A DNA stretch of 64,000 bases from Microbacterium stercoris (GCF_017592545.1 NZ_JAGFOA010000005.1:1-64000), one strand, 5' to 3'. Counted from the first letter of the stretch, positions 34,366-43,752 are shown. A program made the numbers and translations. Notes: generated from the letters alone by a model not told the origin.

Positions 34366-35499
34366 GTGACGCTGTTCCAGGACGCGCCGAGCGCTTCGGC
34401 GCGTCGACGCCGGTCGCGCCCCGAGGAGCGCCGGCTGCTCATCGGCATGTGGTCGATCGTCGCGGCGCTTCTGGTGCTCGTCGCACTGACGTTCCTTCCC
34501 ACGGCGTACGTCATCCAGCGCCCCGGACCCGTCTACGACACCATCGGCACGGCCGAGAACGCCGACGGCGAGGAGCTGCCGCTCATCGCGATCAAGGGCG
34601 CCGAGACGTTCGACGACACCGACGGAACCCTGGATCTCACCACCGTGCAGATTGTCGGAAACCGCGAGCGGACGCCGTCCTGGTTCGAGATCGCCGCCGC
34701 ATGGCTCGACCCGTCGCGCGCCGTGGTGCCGATCGACGTGGTGTTCCCTCAGGGGCAGACCACCGAGCAGCGCGAGGAGCAGAACTCCACGCTGATGGTC
34801 GATTCGCAGTCCGAGGCGACCGCTGCGGCGCTGACCGAGCTGGGGCACGACGTCGGGGCGCAGGTGGTCGTCGCAGGCGTCGCGAGCGACGACGCGCCGG
34901 CCGCCGGGATCATCGAGGAGGGCGACCGGATCCTCTCCGCCGACGGCGAGGGGATCGATGATGCGTCTCAGCTGAGAGAGATCATCCAGCAGGGTGACGG
35001 CGCACCGGTGTCGATCGACCTCGAGCGCGACGGCACGAAGCAGACCGTCGAGGTCACGCCCGTCGAGGCGCAGGCCGACGGTGAGACCGCCTGGCTCATC
35101 GGCATCACGTTGACCACCACGTTCGACTTCCCCTTCGATGTGACCATCCAGCTCGACAACGTCGGCGGCCCCAGCGCGGGCATGATGTTCGCACTCGGGA
35201 TCATCGACGTGCTCACCCCGGGAGCTCTCAACGGCGGCGAGAACGTCGCGGGAACCGGCACGATCACCGCGGACGGCACCGTCGGACCGATCGGCGGCAT
35301 CCGTCAGAAGCTCTACGGGGCGCGCGACGCCGGCGCCGAGTGGTTCCTCGCTCCGGCCTCCAACTGCAATGAGGTAGCCGGGCACGAGCCCTCGGGTCTG
35401 CACGTGTTCGCGGTCGAGACGCTGGATGACGCGCTGGCGGCCCTCGAAGCGATCACCAGTGGAGACACGGCGGACCTGCCGACCTGTGCCTCGTCCTGA
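34366..35499 (+). CDS. Membrane-anchored PDZ and Lon-type (S16) serine protease
   Basis: YlbL-like secreted protease of 377 residues. One N-terminal membrane helix (about 24-45) is followed by an extracytoplasmic region with the RPGPVYDTIG motif, a PDZ domain (about 150-230) and an S16 protease domain with catalytic S270 in GGPSAGMM and K315 in IRQKLYGA. The GTG start has a GGGAGA ribosome site. It sits between the DUF2342 protein and UPF0182, the same order as in mycobacteria, which hints at a shared envelope function. Confidence 0.92.
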   Translation: MTLFQDAPSASARRRRSRPEERRLLIGMWSIVAALLVLVALTFLPTAYVIQRPGPVYDTIGTAENADGEELPLIAIKGAETFDDTDGTLDLTTVQIVGNRERTPSWFEIAAAWLDPSRAVVPIDVVFPQGQTTEQREEQNSTLMVDSQSEATAAALTELGHDVGAQVVVAGVASDDAPAAGIIEEGDRILSADGEGIDDASQLREIIQQGDGAPVSIDLERDGTKQTVEVTPVEAQADGETAWLIGITLTTTFDFPFDVTIQLDNVGGPSAGMMFALGIIDVLTPGALNGGENVAGTGTITADGTVGPIGGIRQKLYGARDAGAEWFLAPASNCNEVAGHEPSGLHVFAVETLDDALAALEAITSGDTADLPTCASS

Positions 35500-35591
35500 G
35501 CACCGGATCCGGATCCGGCGGAGTGACGCCCGCCGCGAACAAGGCAGGTCTCGCGGCTGAGGCATAGGCCTCACTGGGTAGGCTCACAAGG

Positions 35592-38492
35592 GTGACCTCG
35601 ACCTCCGCGCCCAGGGCCGCCGCGCCGTCCCCGTTCCGACGCATCGTCACGATCTCGCTCGCCGTGATCGCGGCGCTCGTCATCGCCTTCTTCGCGTTCT
35701 CGAACCTGTACGCCGAATTCCTCTGGTTCAACCAGCTCGGCTTCGAGAACGTCCTGACGACGCAGTGGCTCGCCCGCAGCGTGATGTTCCTGATCGGCTT
35801 CGTCGGCATGGCGGCGCCCGTCTGGCTGGCCATCTTCCTCGCCTACCGCCTGCGCCCCGTGTACGCGCGTCTGAGCTCCCAGCTCGACCGCTACCAGGAG
35901 GTCGTCGAGCCGCTTCGCCGCCTGGCGATGTGGGGCATCCCGGTGTTCTTCGGCTTCTTCGCCGGTTTCGCCGCGTCCGCCCAGTGGGAGACCACCGCGC
36001 TCTGGCTCAACGGCGGCGCGGCCGGCGAGGTCGACCCCGAGTTCGGTCTCGACGTCGGCTTCTACATGTTCGCGATGCCGTTCTACCAGGCGCTCGCGGG
36101 CTTCGCCTCGGCCGTTGTGCTCATCTCGCTGCTGATGACGGCTCTCGTCACCTACCTGTACGGATCCGTCCGGATCGGCGGCGGCGAGCTGCGCATCTCA
36201 AAGCCCGCGCGCATCCAGCTCGCGGTCCTGGCCGGCGTGTACCTGCTGATCCAGGCCGGCAGCCTCTGGCTCGACCGCTTCGACACCCTCGTCTCCGAGG
36301 GCGAGCGCATCACCGGACCGGCCTTCACCGAGGTCAACGCGGTGATCCCCGGTCAGACGATCCTCGCCGTGGTGGCGGTTCTGGTGGCCGTGCTCTTCTT
36401 CATCACGGCGTTCATCGGCCGCTGGCGCTACCCGCTGATCGCGACGGCGCTGCTGATGGTGACGTGGCTCGTGGTGGGCGTCGGGTACCCCTGGGCCATC
36501 CAGAACTTCCAGGTGCGCCCCAACGAGCGCACGGTCGAGATGGAGTACTTCCAGCGCAACGTCGACGGCACCCGCGCCGCCTATGGCCTCGACGGCATCG
36601 AGAAGACCGACTTCAGCGCCGAGACGGAGGCGGAGGCCGGCCAGCTGCGCAGCGACGCCGACACCACCGCCTCGCTGCGCCTGATGGACCCCGCCATCAT
36701 CAGCCCGACCGTCCAGCAGCTGCAGCAGTACCGTCCGTACTACAGCTTCGGCGACCGGCTCGATGTCGACCGCTATGAGATCGACGGTCAGACCCAGGAC
36801 ACCGTCACGGCGATCCGCGAGCTCGATCTGAACGAGCTCGACGAGGACGCGCAGACCTGGCAGAACACCACGATGGTCTACACGCACGGCTACGGCCTCG
36901 TCGCCGCCAAGGGCAACGAGCGCACCGCCGAGGGTGAGCCGGTGTTCATCGAGGGCTCGATCCCGTCGTCGGGCTTCCTGTCCGCGCTCGAGTACGAACC
37001 GCGGGTGTACTTCGGCGAGAAGTCGCCGCCGTACTCGATCGTCGGCGGCCCGGAGGGCACCGATCCGGTCGAGCTCGACTACCCGCGCGGCACCGACGGC
37101 AGCGGCGAGACCCGCACCACGTTCGAGGGCGACGGCGGTCCGAACATCGGCTCGTTCTTCAACAAGCTGCTCTACGCGATGAAGTTCCAGTCGGAGCAGA
37201 TCCTCTTCTCCGACAACGTGAACGAGGAGTCGCAGATCCTCTACGACCGCGACCCGAAGACGCGCGTTCAGAAGGTCGCGCCGTACCTGACGATCGACAG
37301 CGACCCGTACCCGAGCGTCGTGAACGGACGCATCGTGTGGATCGTCGACGCCTACACGACCAGCTCCAGCTACCCGTACTCGTCGGGCGTGAGCCTGTCG
37401 GAGGCGATCAGCGACGCCACCACGAACCTGCCGAGCCTGCGCATCGACAACATCAACTACATCCGCAACTCGGTCAAGGCCACCGTCGACGCGTACGACG
37501 GCAAGGTCACGCTGTACGCGTGGGATGAAGAGGATCCGGTGCTGGAGACCTGGCAGAAGGTCTACCCGTCGACGGTCGAGCCGATCAGCAAGATGTCGGG
37601 CGAGCTGATGAGCCACGTGCGCTACCCGACCGATCTGTTCAAGGTGCAGCGCGCCATGCTCGGCGTGTACCACGTCGACACCGCGGGCCAGTTCTACCAG
37701 CGCGACAACGCCTGGACCACGCCGAACGACCCGTCCGACGACGCCGTGCTGCAGCCGCCGTACTACCTGTCGATGCGTATGCCGGGCCAGGAGGATCCCA
37801 CCTTCTCGATGTTCACGACGTTCATCCCGGAGGGTGGAAAGCGCGACGTCCTCACGGGCTACCTCTCGGTCGACTCCGACGCGGGCAACGAGGAGGGCAA
37901 GAAGCGGGCCGACTATGGCAAGCTGCGGATGCTCGAGATCTCGGCGGACACGACCGTGCCCGGCCCCGGTCAGGTGCAGAACGCGTTCGACTCGGATGCC
38001 GAGATCGCCTCGCAGATGACCCTGCTCAAGGGTGGCAACTCGGACGTGCTGCTCGGCAACCTGCTGACGCTGCCCGTCGGCGGTGGCCTCCTGTATGTGC
38101 AGCCGGTGTTCGTGAAGTCGACCGGAGGCACTCAGTACCCGCTGCTGCGCAAGGTGCTTGTGGCCTTCGGCGACCAGCTCGCCTTCGAGGACACGCTCGC
38201 CGACGCCCTCGACACCCTGTTCGGCGGCGACTCCGGCGCTCCCACGGGAGACGAGGATGTCACGCCGACGGATCCGGAGGAGCCCACGGATCCCGAGCAG
38301 CCGGCTGACCCGGACGAGGGCACCGTGACACCGCCCGCCGAGAGCGATGACATCGCGTCGGCCAAGGCGGCCGTGCAGGACGCCCTGGAGGCGAAGGCCG
38401 CGGCCCTGGCGGCCGACGACCAGGTCGCCTACGCCCAGGCCGATAAGGATCTCACAGCGGCGGTCGAGCGACTGCTCGAGCTCACCGAGTGA
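35592..38492 (+). CDS. UPF0182 family large membrane protein
   Basis: A 966-residue protein with seven predicted membrane helices in the first 310 residues and a large extracytoplasmic domain beginning with the conserved WAIQNFQVRPNERTVEMEYFQRN. The C-terminus has a Thr/Pro/Asp/Glu-rich linker (TDPEEPTDPEQPADPDEG) and then an Ala-rich helix, an extension typical of actinobacterial members. Function unknown. TAGGCT (35579-35584) lies seven bases before the GTG start, and a strong terminator follows. Confidence 0.92.
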   Translation: MTSTSAPRAAAPSPFRRIVTISLAVIAALVIAFFAFSNLYAEFLWFNQLGFENVLTTQWLARSVMFLIGFVGMAAPVWLAIFLAYRLRPVYARLSSQLDRYQEVVEPLRRLAMWGIPVFFGFFAGFAASAQWETTALWLNGGAAGEVDPEFGLDVGFYMFAMPFYQALAGFASAVVLISLLMTALVTYLYGSVRIGGGELRISKPARIQLAVLAGVYLLIQAGSLWLDRFDTLVSEGERITGPAFTEVNAVIPGQTILAVVAVLVAVLFFITAFIGRWRYPLIATALLMVTWLVVGVGYPWAIQNFQVRPNERTVEMEYFQRNVDGTRAAYGLDGIEKTDFSAETEAEAGQLRSDADTTASLRLMDPAIISPTVQQLQQYRPYYSFGDRLDVDRYEIDGQTQDTVTAIRELDLNELDEDAQTWQNTTMVYTHGYGLVAAKGNERTAEGEPVFIEGSIPSSGFLSALEYEPRVYFGEKSPPYSIVGGPEGTDPVELDYPRGTDGSGETRTTFEGDGGPNIGSFFNKLLYAMKFQSEQILFSDNVNEESQILYDRDPKTRVQKVAPYLTIDSDPYPSVVNGRIVWIVDAYTTSSSYPYSSGVSLSEAISDATTNLPSLRIDNINYIRNSVKATVDAYDGKVTLYAWDEEDPVLETWQKVYPSTVEPISKMSGELMSHVRYPTDLFKVQRAMLGVYHVDTAGQFYQRDNAWTTPNDPSDDAVLQPPYYLSMRMPGQEDPTFSMFTTFIPEGGKRDVLTGYLSVDSDAGNEEGKKRADYGKLRMLEISADTTVPGPGQVQNAFDSDAEIASQMTLLKGGNSDVLLGNLLTLPVGGGLLYVQPVFVKSTGGTQYPLLRKVLVAFGDQLAFEDTLADALDTLFGGDSGAPTGDEDVTPTDPEEPTDPEQPADPDEGTVTPPAESDDIASAKAAVQDALEAKAAALAADDQVAYAQADKDLTAAVERLLELTE

Positions 38493-38514
38493 TCCGCTGA
38501 CGCGGTGAACGCCG

Positions 38515-38547
38515 AAGGCCCGGTCCGATCCACTCGGACCGGGCCTT
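38515..38547 (+). terminator. Terminator after the UPF0182 gene
   Basis: Fourteen-base perfect arms (38515-38528, 38534-38547) with a five-base loop and a short T run. Confidence 0.85.
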
Positions 38548-38613
38548 TGGCATGTGCGGGGGATCAGGTGAACGGGAGGTGACACGCCCGGGAATCGCCG
38601 AAACGGGCCTCGA

Positions 38614-38643
38614 TTGGCCAGGACCGGATCCGTCGGGTAATGT
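38614..38643 (+). promoter_or_regulatory. Promoter of the initiator tRNA gene
   Basis: TTGGCC (38614-38619) and TAATGT (38638-38643) are separated by 18 bases and end 12 bases before the tRNA, a vegetative sigma-factor type promoter. Confidence 0.7.
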
Positions 38644-38655
38644 TTTCTCTTGTGC

Positions 38656-38729
38656 CGCGGGGTGGAGCAGCTCGGTAGCTCGCTGGGCTCATAACCCAGA
38701 GGTCGCAGGTTCAAATCCTGTCCCCGCAA
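38656..38729 (+). tRNA. Initiator tRNA-fMet (anticodon CAT)
   Basis: A full cloverleaf is visible. The acceptor stem CGCGGGG pairs with CCCCGCA, leaving a C-A mismatch at the first pair, and the anticodon stem carries the GGG/CCC run (38685-38687 with 38695-38697); both are marks of an initiator. Anticodon CAT is at 38690-38692 and the T loop reads GGTTCAAATCC. The 3' CCA is not encoded: CAA follows the discriminator A, so CCA must be added afterwards. It has its own promoter and terminator, i.e. a monocistronic unit. Confidence 0.95.
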
Positions 38730-38734
38730 CAAGA

Positions 38735-38776
38735 AGAAGGCCCGGATCCGTGAGAAATCAAGGATCCGGGCCTTCT
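38735..38776 (+). terminator. Terminator after tRNA-fMet
   Basis: Fifteen-base perfect arms (38735-38749, 38762-38776) with a 12-base A-rich loop. Confidence 0.85.
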
Positions 38777-38836
38777 GCCTTTGCGTTGCGAAGGGCCTCC
38801 GCTCTAGCCAACCCTCATGCGTGGGGTTCGAGGCAC

Positions 38837-39064
38837 TCAGACGCCCGGCAACGGAGCGCCCTCGAGCACCTCGGGTCGAAACGCGGCCGTCGCACCGAGC
38901 ACCTCAATGCCCAGCAGCCGGCCTTCCGCATCCACGTCGAGGATGATCTCCCCGCCGGTCGGCGTCGCAATGCCCGAGACCTGGCGCACGGCCTCGCCCT
39001 TGCCAGGGCCGGTGCCGATCACGATGTAGGCCGCGTCTGCTTCGGGATCGAACGTGATGCTCAT
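38837..39064 (-). CDS. DUF2283 protein
   Basis: A 75-residue protein with the DUF2283 pattern: FDPEADAAYIVIG at residues 4-16 and the later ILDVDAEGRLLGIEVLGA. Function unknown; such genes are often mobile between genomes and are sometimes part of small toxin-antitoxin-like neighbourhoods, but no partner is seen here. ATG 39064 is the start that matches the family. Confidence 0.85.
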   Translation of the reverse strand: MSITFDPEADAAYIVIGTGPGKGEAVRQVSGIATPTGGEIILDVDAEGRLLGIEVLGATAAFRPEVLEGAPLPGV

Positions 39065-39118
39065 CTTCGCGATGCTATCGCTGGCGGCCGACATCGGCGG
39101 CTGGGGCAGGATTGGGGA

Positions 39119-40082
39119 GTGGGACGGATCGTGAGGCTGCGAGCTTTGGCCGCCGTTATCGCGGCGGCGAGCCTGGCCGCGATGTCCGGGTGTTCCGCAC
39201 CGCGTTCGCCGTATGGAGTACGGCGCTCTCGCCATTGCCGAACTGGACAAGGGCATACACGCGCAGGGGCCCCAGTGGGAGTCTCAGCGCGCTGCGGCCC
39301 TCGACCGGTTTGAGGCCGCGGAGTCTTATGAAGAGCTATACGGGCTGATGTCACAGCTTGCGTCCGGGGCCGGGGGAGAGCATTCGTCGTTCGTGCCGGC
39401 TCCCATCGCTGACACCAGCCGCGCCCAGTACGCGCCGGGCGCACGTTTCGCGAAGCCCACGGTCACGTCCAGTCAAGGCGTGACGACGATCGCTCTTCCC
39501 GCATTCCTGGGGACGGAGCAAGCGTCCATCGAGGAATATGCCGAGCCGACGATCGAAAGCATCCGAGCGGCGGTTCCGAACACCTCCTGTGGATGGATCC
39601 TGGATCTGCGCGCCAACAGAGGGGGCAACGCCTATGCGATGCTCGCCGCGGTGGGGCCCCTTCTCGACGATGGGGACATCGTGGGGATCAGGACCAAGGC
39701 CGGTGCGGAGACGTGGTTGCGCAGTGATGATGGAGCTGTCGACAATCCGCTGTACGAGACGATCGAGGCCGGGTTCACGGTCGATGGTCCGGTTGCCGTC
39801 CTCACCAGCTCCAGCACGCTGAGCGCAGGTGAGTTCGTCGCGACAGCGTTCCAGGGACAGGCGGACACCACTCGCGTAGGAAAGCCGACAGGTGGCTTCA
39901 CGACGTCGAACGAGACACTCACGCTCCCGGATGGATCGCTCCTCATCGTGACCACCGGGTGGTACCTCGATCGGACGGGGCGGTTGTACGACGAAGCGCT
40001 GATCCCGGACATCGTCGCTCCGTACACGAGCGCGCCCGAGGAAGCGGATGCGTGGCTGCGCGCCACGTGTCGGGATCAGTGA
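39119..40082 (+). pseudogene. S41-peptidase-like lipoprotein with a frameshift after the signal peptide
   Basis: From GTG 39119 (or 39131) a lipoprotein signal peptide is read: Arg-rich start, hydrophobic AAVIAAASLAAM, then lipobox SGC with the cysteine codon at 39191. About 20 bases later the family homology continues in another frame as EYGALAIAELDKGI from 39213 to the stop at 40082. That part has an S41 (C-terminal-processing-protease-like) fold with GGEHSSF, LDLRANRGGN and the serine motif SSSTLSAGEFVATAF. A one-base indel near 39200-39220 would restore a single protein of about 320 residues. This is either a real disruption or a sequencing error; expression from ATG 39213 alone would leave the product in the cytosol. 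Confidence 0.7.
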
Positions 40083-40118
40083 CAGGGCCTTCCGCGATGC
40101 CGTTCGTGCCGGCCTCGA

Positions 40119-40159
40119 CGTTCCGGGTGCGGTGAGCTGACCCACCGCACCCGGGAACG
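40119..40159. terminator. Bidirectional terminator
   Basis: Arms 40119-40134 and 40143-40159 pair along 16 bases with one bulged C; short CCGGC repeats extend the stem outward. It lies between the S41-like gene and the convergent esterase gene. Confidence 0.8.
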
Positions 40160-40170
40160 CCGGCATCAGC

Positions 40171-42309
40171 TCACGGGAGCTGCACGGTCAGGACGTGCGC
40201 GCCCGCTTCCACGCGTTCGATCCGCTCCGTGTCGCCCCGGCGGAGACGGAGTTCGGACTCGCCATCGGTCGTGACGCGCACGGTGACCGCGCCCGTGAGC
40301 CCGGCCTCGTCGAGGTCCACGGTGGCGGTGCCGACGTTGACGAGCGCGAGATCGAGCTCCTGGGCCGGCTCCCTCGTGCCGACCGGCTGCCGGACGAGCT
40401 GACGCACCTCGGTCTCGTAGTCGCCGTACGTCCGGGTCTCCGAGGTGACGACCGGCTCGTCGAGCACGGTGTCCAGTGCGCCGGAACGCGCCTCGATCCG
40501 GCTCCACCGGTCGTCCGCGTCACGCGGCGTGAGTTCGCTCACCCAGTAGGCGTTGTCCATCGTCAGTCCGAGAGAATCGCGCTGCTCGGCCGGATCCCAC
40601 CGGTATGCGATGCGCGACGGGGTGCGCTCGATCTCTGCGCCGTCGATGTGCTCGGCGAACTCGCGCCATCCCAGCCACTGGAAGTGGCCGTGCGTCGCGC
40701 CCTCGTAGTAATGCACGCGGTGGGGCACCGCCGCCGCCTCGAATGCCGCGCCCCAGGACCGCGTGTTTCCCTCCGCGATGTCCTCGGTGCCCGCATCCAT
40801 GTACACCGCCATGTTGGCGAGGTTCTCGACCCGGAGCGGATCCTGGGCGTCGTCCCGCGCACCGCCGGCTGTCCGGTAGCCCGCCCCGGAGACGATCCCC
40901 ACACCGGCGAACGCCGCCGGGTAGTTGGTGGCGAATCGCGTCGCTCCGACGCCGCCCATCGAGTGGCCCGCGACGACGGTTTGCGTCCCGTCGAGCGCGT
41001 AGGTCTGTGCCGCGCGGTTCCACACCTCCCAGACATCGAGTTCGGCTTCGTTGATGTACCACGTGCCATCGCCTCGCCCGAGCGGTGAGACGCAGACCGA
41101 GCCGCGGTCCTCGCACACCGGTCCGAACAGCTCGTCCTCCTGCGCGCCACGGAAGCCGTTATGGTTGCCGCCGCCCCCATGAAGCAGGATCGACACGGGA
41201 GCGGGATGCGACGGATCGTAGGTCGACGGAACATAGACGAGGTAGGGCTGCACCCGCCCGTATACGCGCGGATCCGCCGTGGGAGGCTGGCCGAGCGGCT
41301 GCCGGACCTCGGGATGAACCCCCGGCCCCAGATCCACCGATGACACAAACCATCTCGTAGAGAACCCCGTTCTGAGCGGCTCGTCCTCGACCTCGCCCCG
41401 GGCGATGCGGCGCCAGTCGAGCGGGAGCGCGAAGGGCGTCAGGTCGCCGTCTGCGAGCGCCCGGCTCTGAGCGCCGTTGTTCCAGCTCGTCGCCATGGCG
41501 GTTCCCGGAAGCCGCTCGCCCTCCTGCATGTCTGTGCGGAAAGCCGCGTTGTACACACGCATGTCGGATCGCTGCGGTGCGGCGGCGAATCCGAAGCCGC
41601 TCTCGTCCGCGACTCCGGTGGCCAGGCGAACGTTCCAGACGCCGTTGATGCGAAGGAGCGATCGCGGGATCTCGGCGACGAAGGACTTCGCCTCCTCGTC
41701 GACGGTCAGAGTGGCCCCGAGTCTCGTGAGATCACGCTGCTGGCCCGCGGCCGTCTCCAGCCGTACGCCTCGGGACGACACGATCAGGAAGGCCTCGGAG
41801 CCGGGCGAGGTCACACCGGCGTCGCCCGGCCACCTCGACGTGCCCGTCTCCGGATCGGCATCGGTGTCGAGCGCCCACACCGCGATCGGAAGATCGGCGT
41901 CGGCGAGCGTGGTGAAGTCCACGCGCCAGGAGGACGACCGGCCCTTCGCTCCCACGCCGGCGCGGAACACATCCGAGCCGTTCGCATGGGCCGCCTCGTC
42001 GGCGTAGGTGAGCGACCCGTCGCCCGTGTCGTCGAAGAGCCAGTCGGTCCACAGCAGCGCGCCGTCGTCGTATCGGGCTGTGCCGGATGTGCGGGAGAAC
42101 GCCTCGGAGAACGTCCAGCCGTCGGCACCAGGCAGCGCCGGCTCGTCGAGGAATGCCGCCGGTGGGGCCGCGGCGGGGATCTCGACGGGCGCTTCGGTCG
42201 ATGCCGAGGCGGGTCCGGCGGTGATCGCCGTGGCGGCTGCCGTGCATGCGACGGCAGTGATCGCGAGAAGCCGGCGCGTGGTGCTGGTCGTGGCCGTTCG
42301 GTGACCCAT
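40171..42309 (-). CDS. Large secreted alpha/beta hydrolase (esterase)
   Basis: A 712-residue exported protein with a Sec signal peptide (residues 1-37, cleavage near ASA-STE). Residues 40-320 form a beta-rich module with calcium-like acidic turns (DTDADPETG). The hydrolase domain at about 350-560 has the oxyanion segment LLHGGGGNHNGF, nucleophile S450 in AGHSMGG and a histidine in GATHGHFQW. A C-terminal beta domain of about 150 residues follows. The catalytic part resembles PHB-depolymerase/feruloyl-esterase-like enzymes; the substrate is unknown. It lies seven bases after the next hydrolase gene, so the two form an operon. Confidence 0.82.
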   Translation of the reverse strand: MGHRTATTSTTRRLLAITAVACTAAATAITAGPASASTEAPVEIPAAAPPAAFLDEPALPGADGWTFSEAFSRTSGTARYDDGALLWTDWLFDDTGDGSLTYADEAAHANGSDVFRAGVGAKGRSSSWRVDFTTLADADLPIAVWALDTDADPETGTSRWPGDAGVTSPGSEAFLIVSSRGVRLETAAGQQRDLTRLGATLTVDEEAKSFVAEIPRSLLRINGVWNVRLATGVADESGFGFAAAPQRSDMRVYNAAFRTDMQEGERLPGTAMATSWNNGAQSRALADGDLTPFALPLDWRRIARGEVEDEPLRTGFSTRWFVSSVDLGPGVHPEVRQPLGQPPTADPRVYGRVQPYLVYVPSTYDPSHPAPVSILLHGGGGNHNGFRGAQEDELFGPVCEDRGSVCVSPLGRGDGTWYINEAELDVWEVWNRAAQTYALDGTQTVVAGHSMGGVGATRFATNYPAAFAGVGIVSGAGYRTAGGARDDAQDPLRVENLANMAVYMDAGTEDIAEGNTRSWGAAFEAAAVPHRVHYYEGATHGHFQWLGWREFAEHIDGAEIERTPSRIAYRWDPAEQRDSLGLTMDNAYWVSELTPRDADDRWSRIEARSGALDTVLDEPVVTSETRTYGDYETEVRQLVRQPVGTREPAQELDLALVNVGTATVDLDEAGLTGAVTVRVTTDGESELRLRRGDTERIERVEAGAHVLTVQLP

Positions 42310-42316
42310 GGTCGCC

Positions 42317-43651
42317 TCAGCCCCGGTTGAAGCGGTCGGGGGTGAAGCGGATGAAGCGCGCCTCGCCGAGGTCGAGCGCGGCCGCAGCCCGGTTCAGCTG
42401 ATGAGCCGACGTGCCTCCGCCCCAGTGGCCCGTGTCGAGGCGCTCGAGAAGGAGCTCGGCGGCGGCGACGGTCTCCGCGGCCGTGAAGTTGCAATGTCCG
42501 GCGGAGGCGACGTAGGTCTGGCGCAGCAGCGAGGCATTGCCCGCCTTCTTCACGCGCTGCTCGTACGCGCTCTGCTGGGCGACCGTCGAGATCTGGTCGC
42601 CGACGTTGTTGAGCGTGAGCGTCGGCACCGAGATCTCGCCCGTGAACTCGTATGTCGCCGCGAAGCGCTCGACGGCGTCGGGATCGGCCTGGTAGCGCTC
42701 CGCGGCGTTGACCGTCGCCAGGTCGGCCTCGAGGCTGAGCCCGGCGCGCTCATACAGGTCGGCGACGACGCGGCGCGCCTCGGGGGAGGCCTTGCGCAGC
42801 TGCTCGGCGTAGTCGATCCCGGTGTTCCACGAGGGGAGACCGCCGAACAGCAGCGTGCTGGTGCGTCGGCTGCTCATTGCCTGCCCGATGTAGGGGAGCG
42901 GATCGCCGGCGAGGGCGCCGAACCAGGCCTGCTCATACGTGTCGGCGTCCCGCGGGGAGGGATCGGCGATCGTCTGCGACCACGCGGGCAGCTGGCCGAT
43001 CGCGGCGGCGAGAGCGATGCGCGCCCGTCCTTCGGGGGTGGCCTGCGCGGCGGTGAGGTGACCGATCCACGCCTGCTGCGCCCCGGAAACGTCCGCGGGG
43101 ATGTCCACAACGGGCAGCGAGCCCTCCGGATCCAGCAGCTCGGACAGTACGAACACCGTGTCGAGCTTCTGATTCCACTGCGAGACGGTGCCGGAGAGAC
43201 CACCGCATGCGGCGAGCACCCCGTCGATGCGATCGGGGTGCAGTTCACCCGTCGCCGCGGCGACGAAGCCACCCATCGAGCTGCCCATCGTGATCGCCTG
43301 CTCGGGCTCGCCCATCTCGGCAGTGAACACGTCGAGGGCCTCGAGCTGGTTCGCGATCGCCCCGCCGATGTTCCATCCCGTGACGTTCCGGGTGGTGCCG
43401 CCATACGCGGCGCCCCGGTCGATGAGCGCCTGTTCGGCGTCGCCGATCGGCCCGGCCGCGAAGTCCATGTCGACGAACACGGTGCCGTTCCAGTCGTCCG
43501 GGATGACGAAGCGATACGGCGTGCTGTCTGTGAGTGCACCTTCGAGCACCCGCTCGCCCTCGGCTGCCACGGCGGGCGACGCCGAGAAGGCGAGCCCGGT
43601 GGCGACCGCAGAGGCGATCGCGGCGTTCCTGATCCGATGCGTAGTCGGCAT
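42317..43651 (-). CDS. Secreted alpha/beta hydrolase
   Basis: A 444-residue exported protein: signal peptide to about residue 29 (SPAVA-AEG), then an alpha/beta hydrolase with nucleophile S125 in MGSSMGG, an aspartate in NNVGDQIS and the histidine in ASAGHCNFTA. The helical lid is large (about residues 150-330). Substrate unknown; tannase- or polyester-esterase-like action is conceivable but not shown. An AGGGAGA ribosome site precedes the ATG, and a TCAACGACGTTGT site lies 15 bases upstream of the start, pointing to control by the adjacent LacI-family regulator. Confidence 0.82.
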   Translation of the reverse strand: MPTTHRIRNAAIASAVATGLAFSASPAVAAEGERVLEGALTDSTPYRFVIPDDWNGTVFVDMDFAAGPIGDAEQALIDRGAAYGGTTRNVTGWNIGGAIANQLEALDVFTAEMGEPEQAITMGSSMGGFVAAATGELHPDRIDGVLAACGGLSGTVSQWNQKLDTVFVLSELLDPEGSLPVVDIPADVSGAQQAWIGHLTAAQATPEGRARIALAAAIGQLPAWSQTIADPSPRDADTYEQAWFGALAGDPLPYIGQAMSSRRTSTLLFGGLPSWNTGIDYAEQLRKASPEARRVVADLYERAGLSLEADLATVNAAERYQADPDAVERFAATYEFTGEISVPTLTLNNVGDQISTVAQQSAYEQRVKKAGNASLLRQTYVASAGHCNFTAAETVAAAELLLERLDTGHWGGGTSAHQLNRAAAALDLGEARFIRFTPDRFNRG

Positions 43652-43665
43652 TGTCTCTCCCTGTG

Positions 43666-43678
43666 TCAACGACGTTGT
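43666..43678. promoter_or_regulatory. Candidate LacI-family operator 1
   Basis: TCAACGACGTTGT contains the perfect palindrome CAACGACGTTG. It lies just upstream of the secreted hydrolase start (minus strand), where a bound repressor would block transcription. Confidence 0.6.
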
Positions 43679-43735
43679 TGTGGGACCCGGCCATCCGTGA
43701 CCGGCCGATCCGACCTTGGCATCATGTCCCAGGAA

Positions 43736-43752
43736 TATCAACCACGTTGATA
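43736..43752. promoter_or_regulatory. Candidate LacI-family operator 2
   Basis: TATCAACCACGTTGATA is a 17-base palindrome with perfect seven-base arms and a three-base centre, in the divergent region between the hydrolase operon and the regulator gene. It shares TCAACNACGTTG with the site at 43666. Confidence 0.7.

Noticed and set aside
36198..38732. Long open frame antisense to UPF0182, beginning with a LRGQDLNLRPLGYEPSELPS-type peptide
   Set aside because: This peptide is the well-known spurious translation of the reverse strand of an initiator/Met tRNA gene, here 38656-38729; the rest is a GC-rich shadow of UPF0182.
38837..39064. Toxin-antitoxin pair involving the DUF2283 gene
   Set aside because: No partner small gene overlaps or adjoins it; the next gene is a disrupted lipoprotein gene on the other strand.
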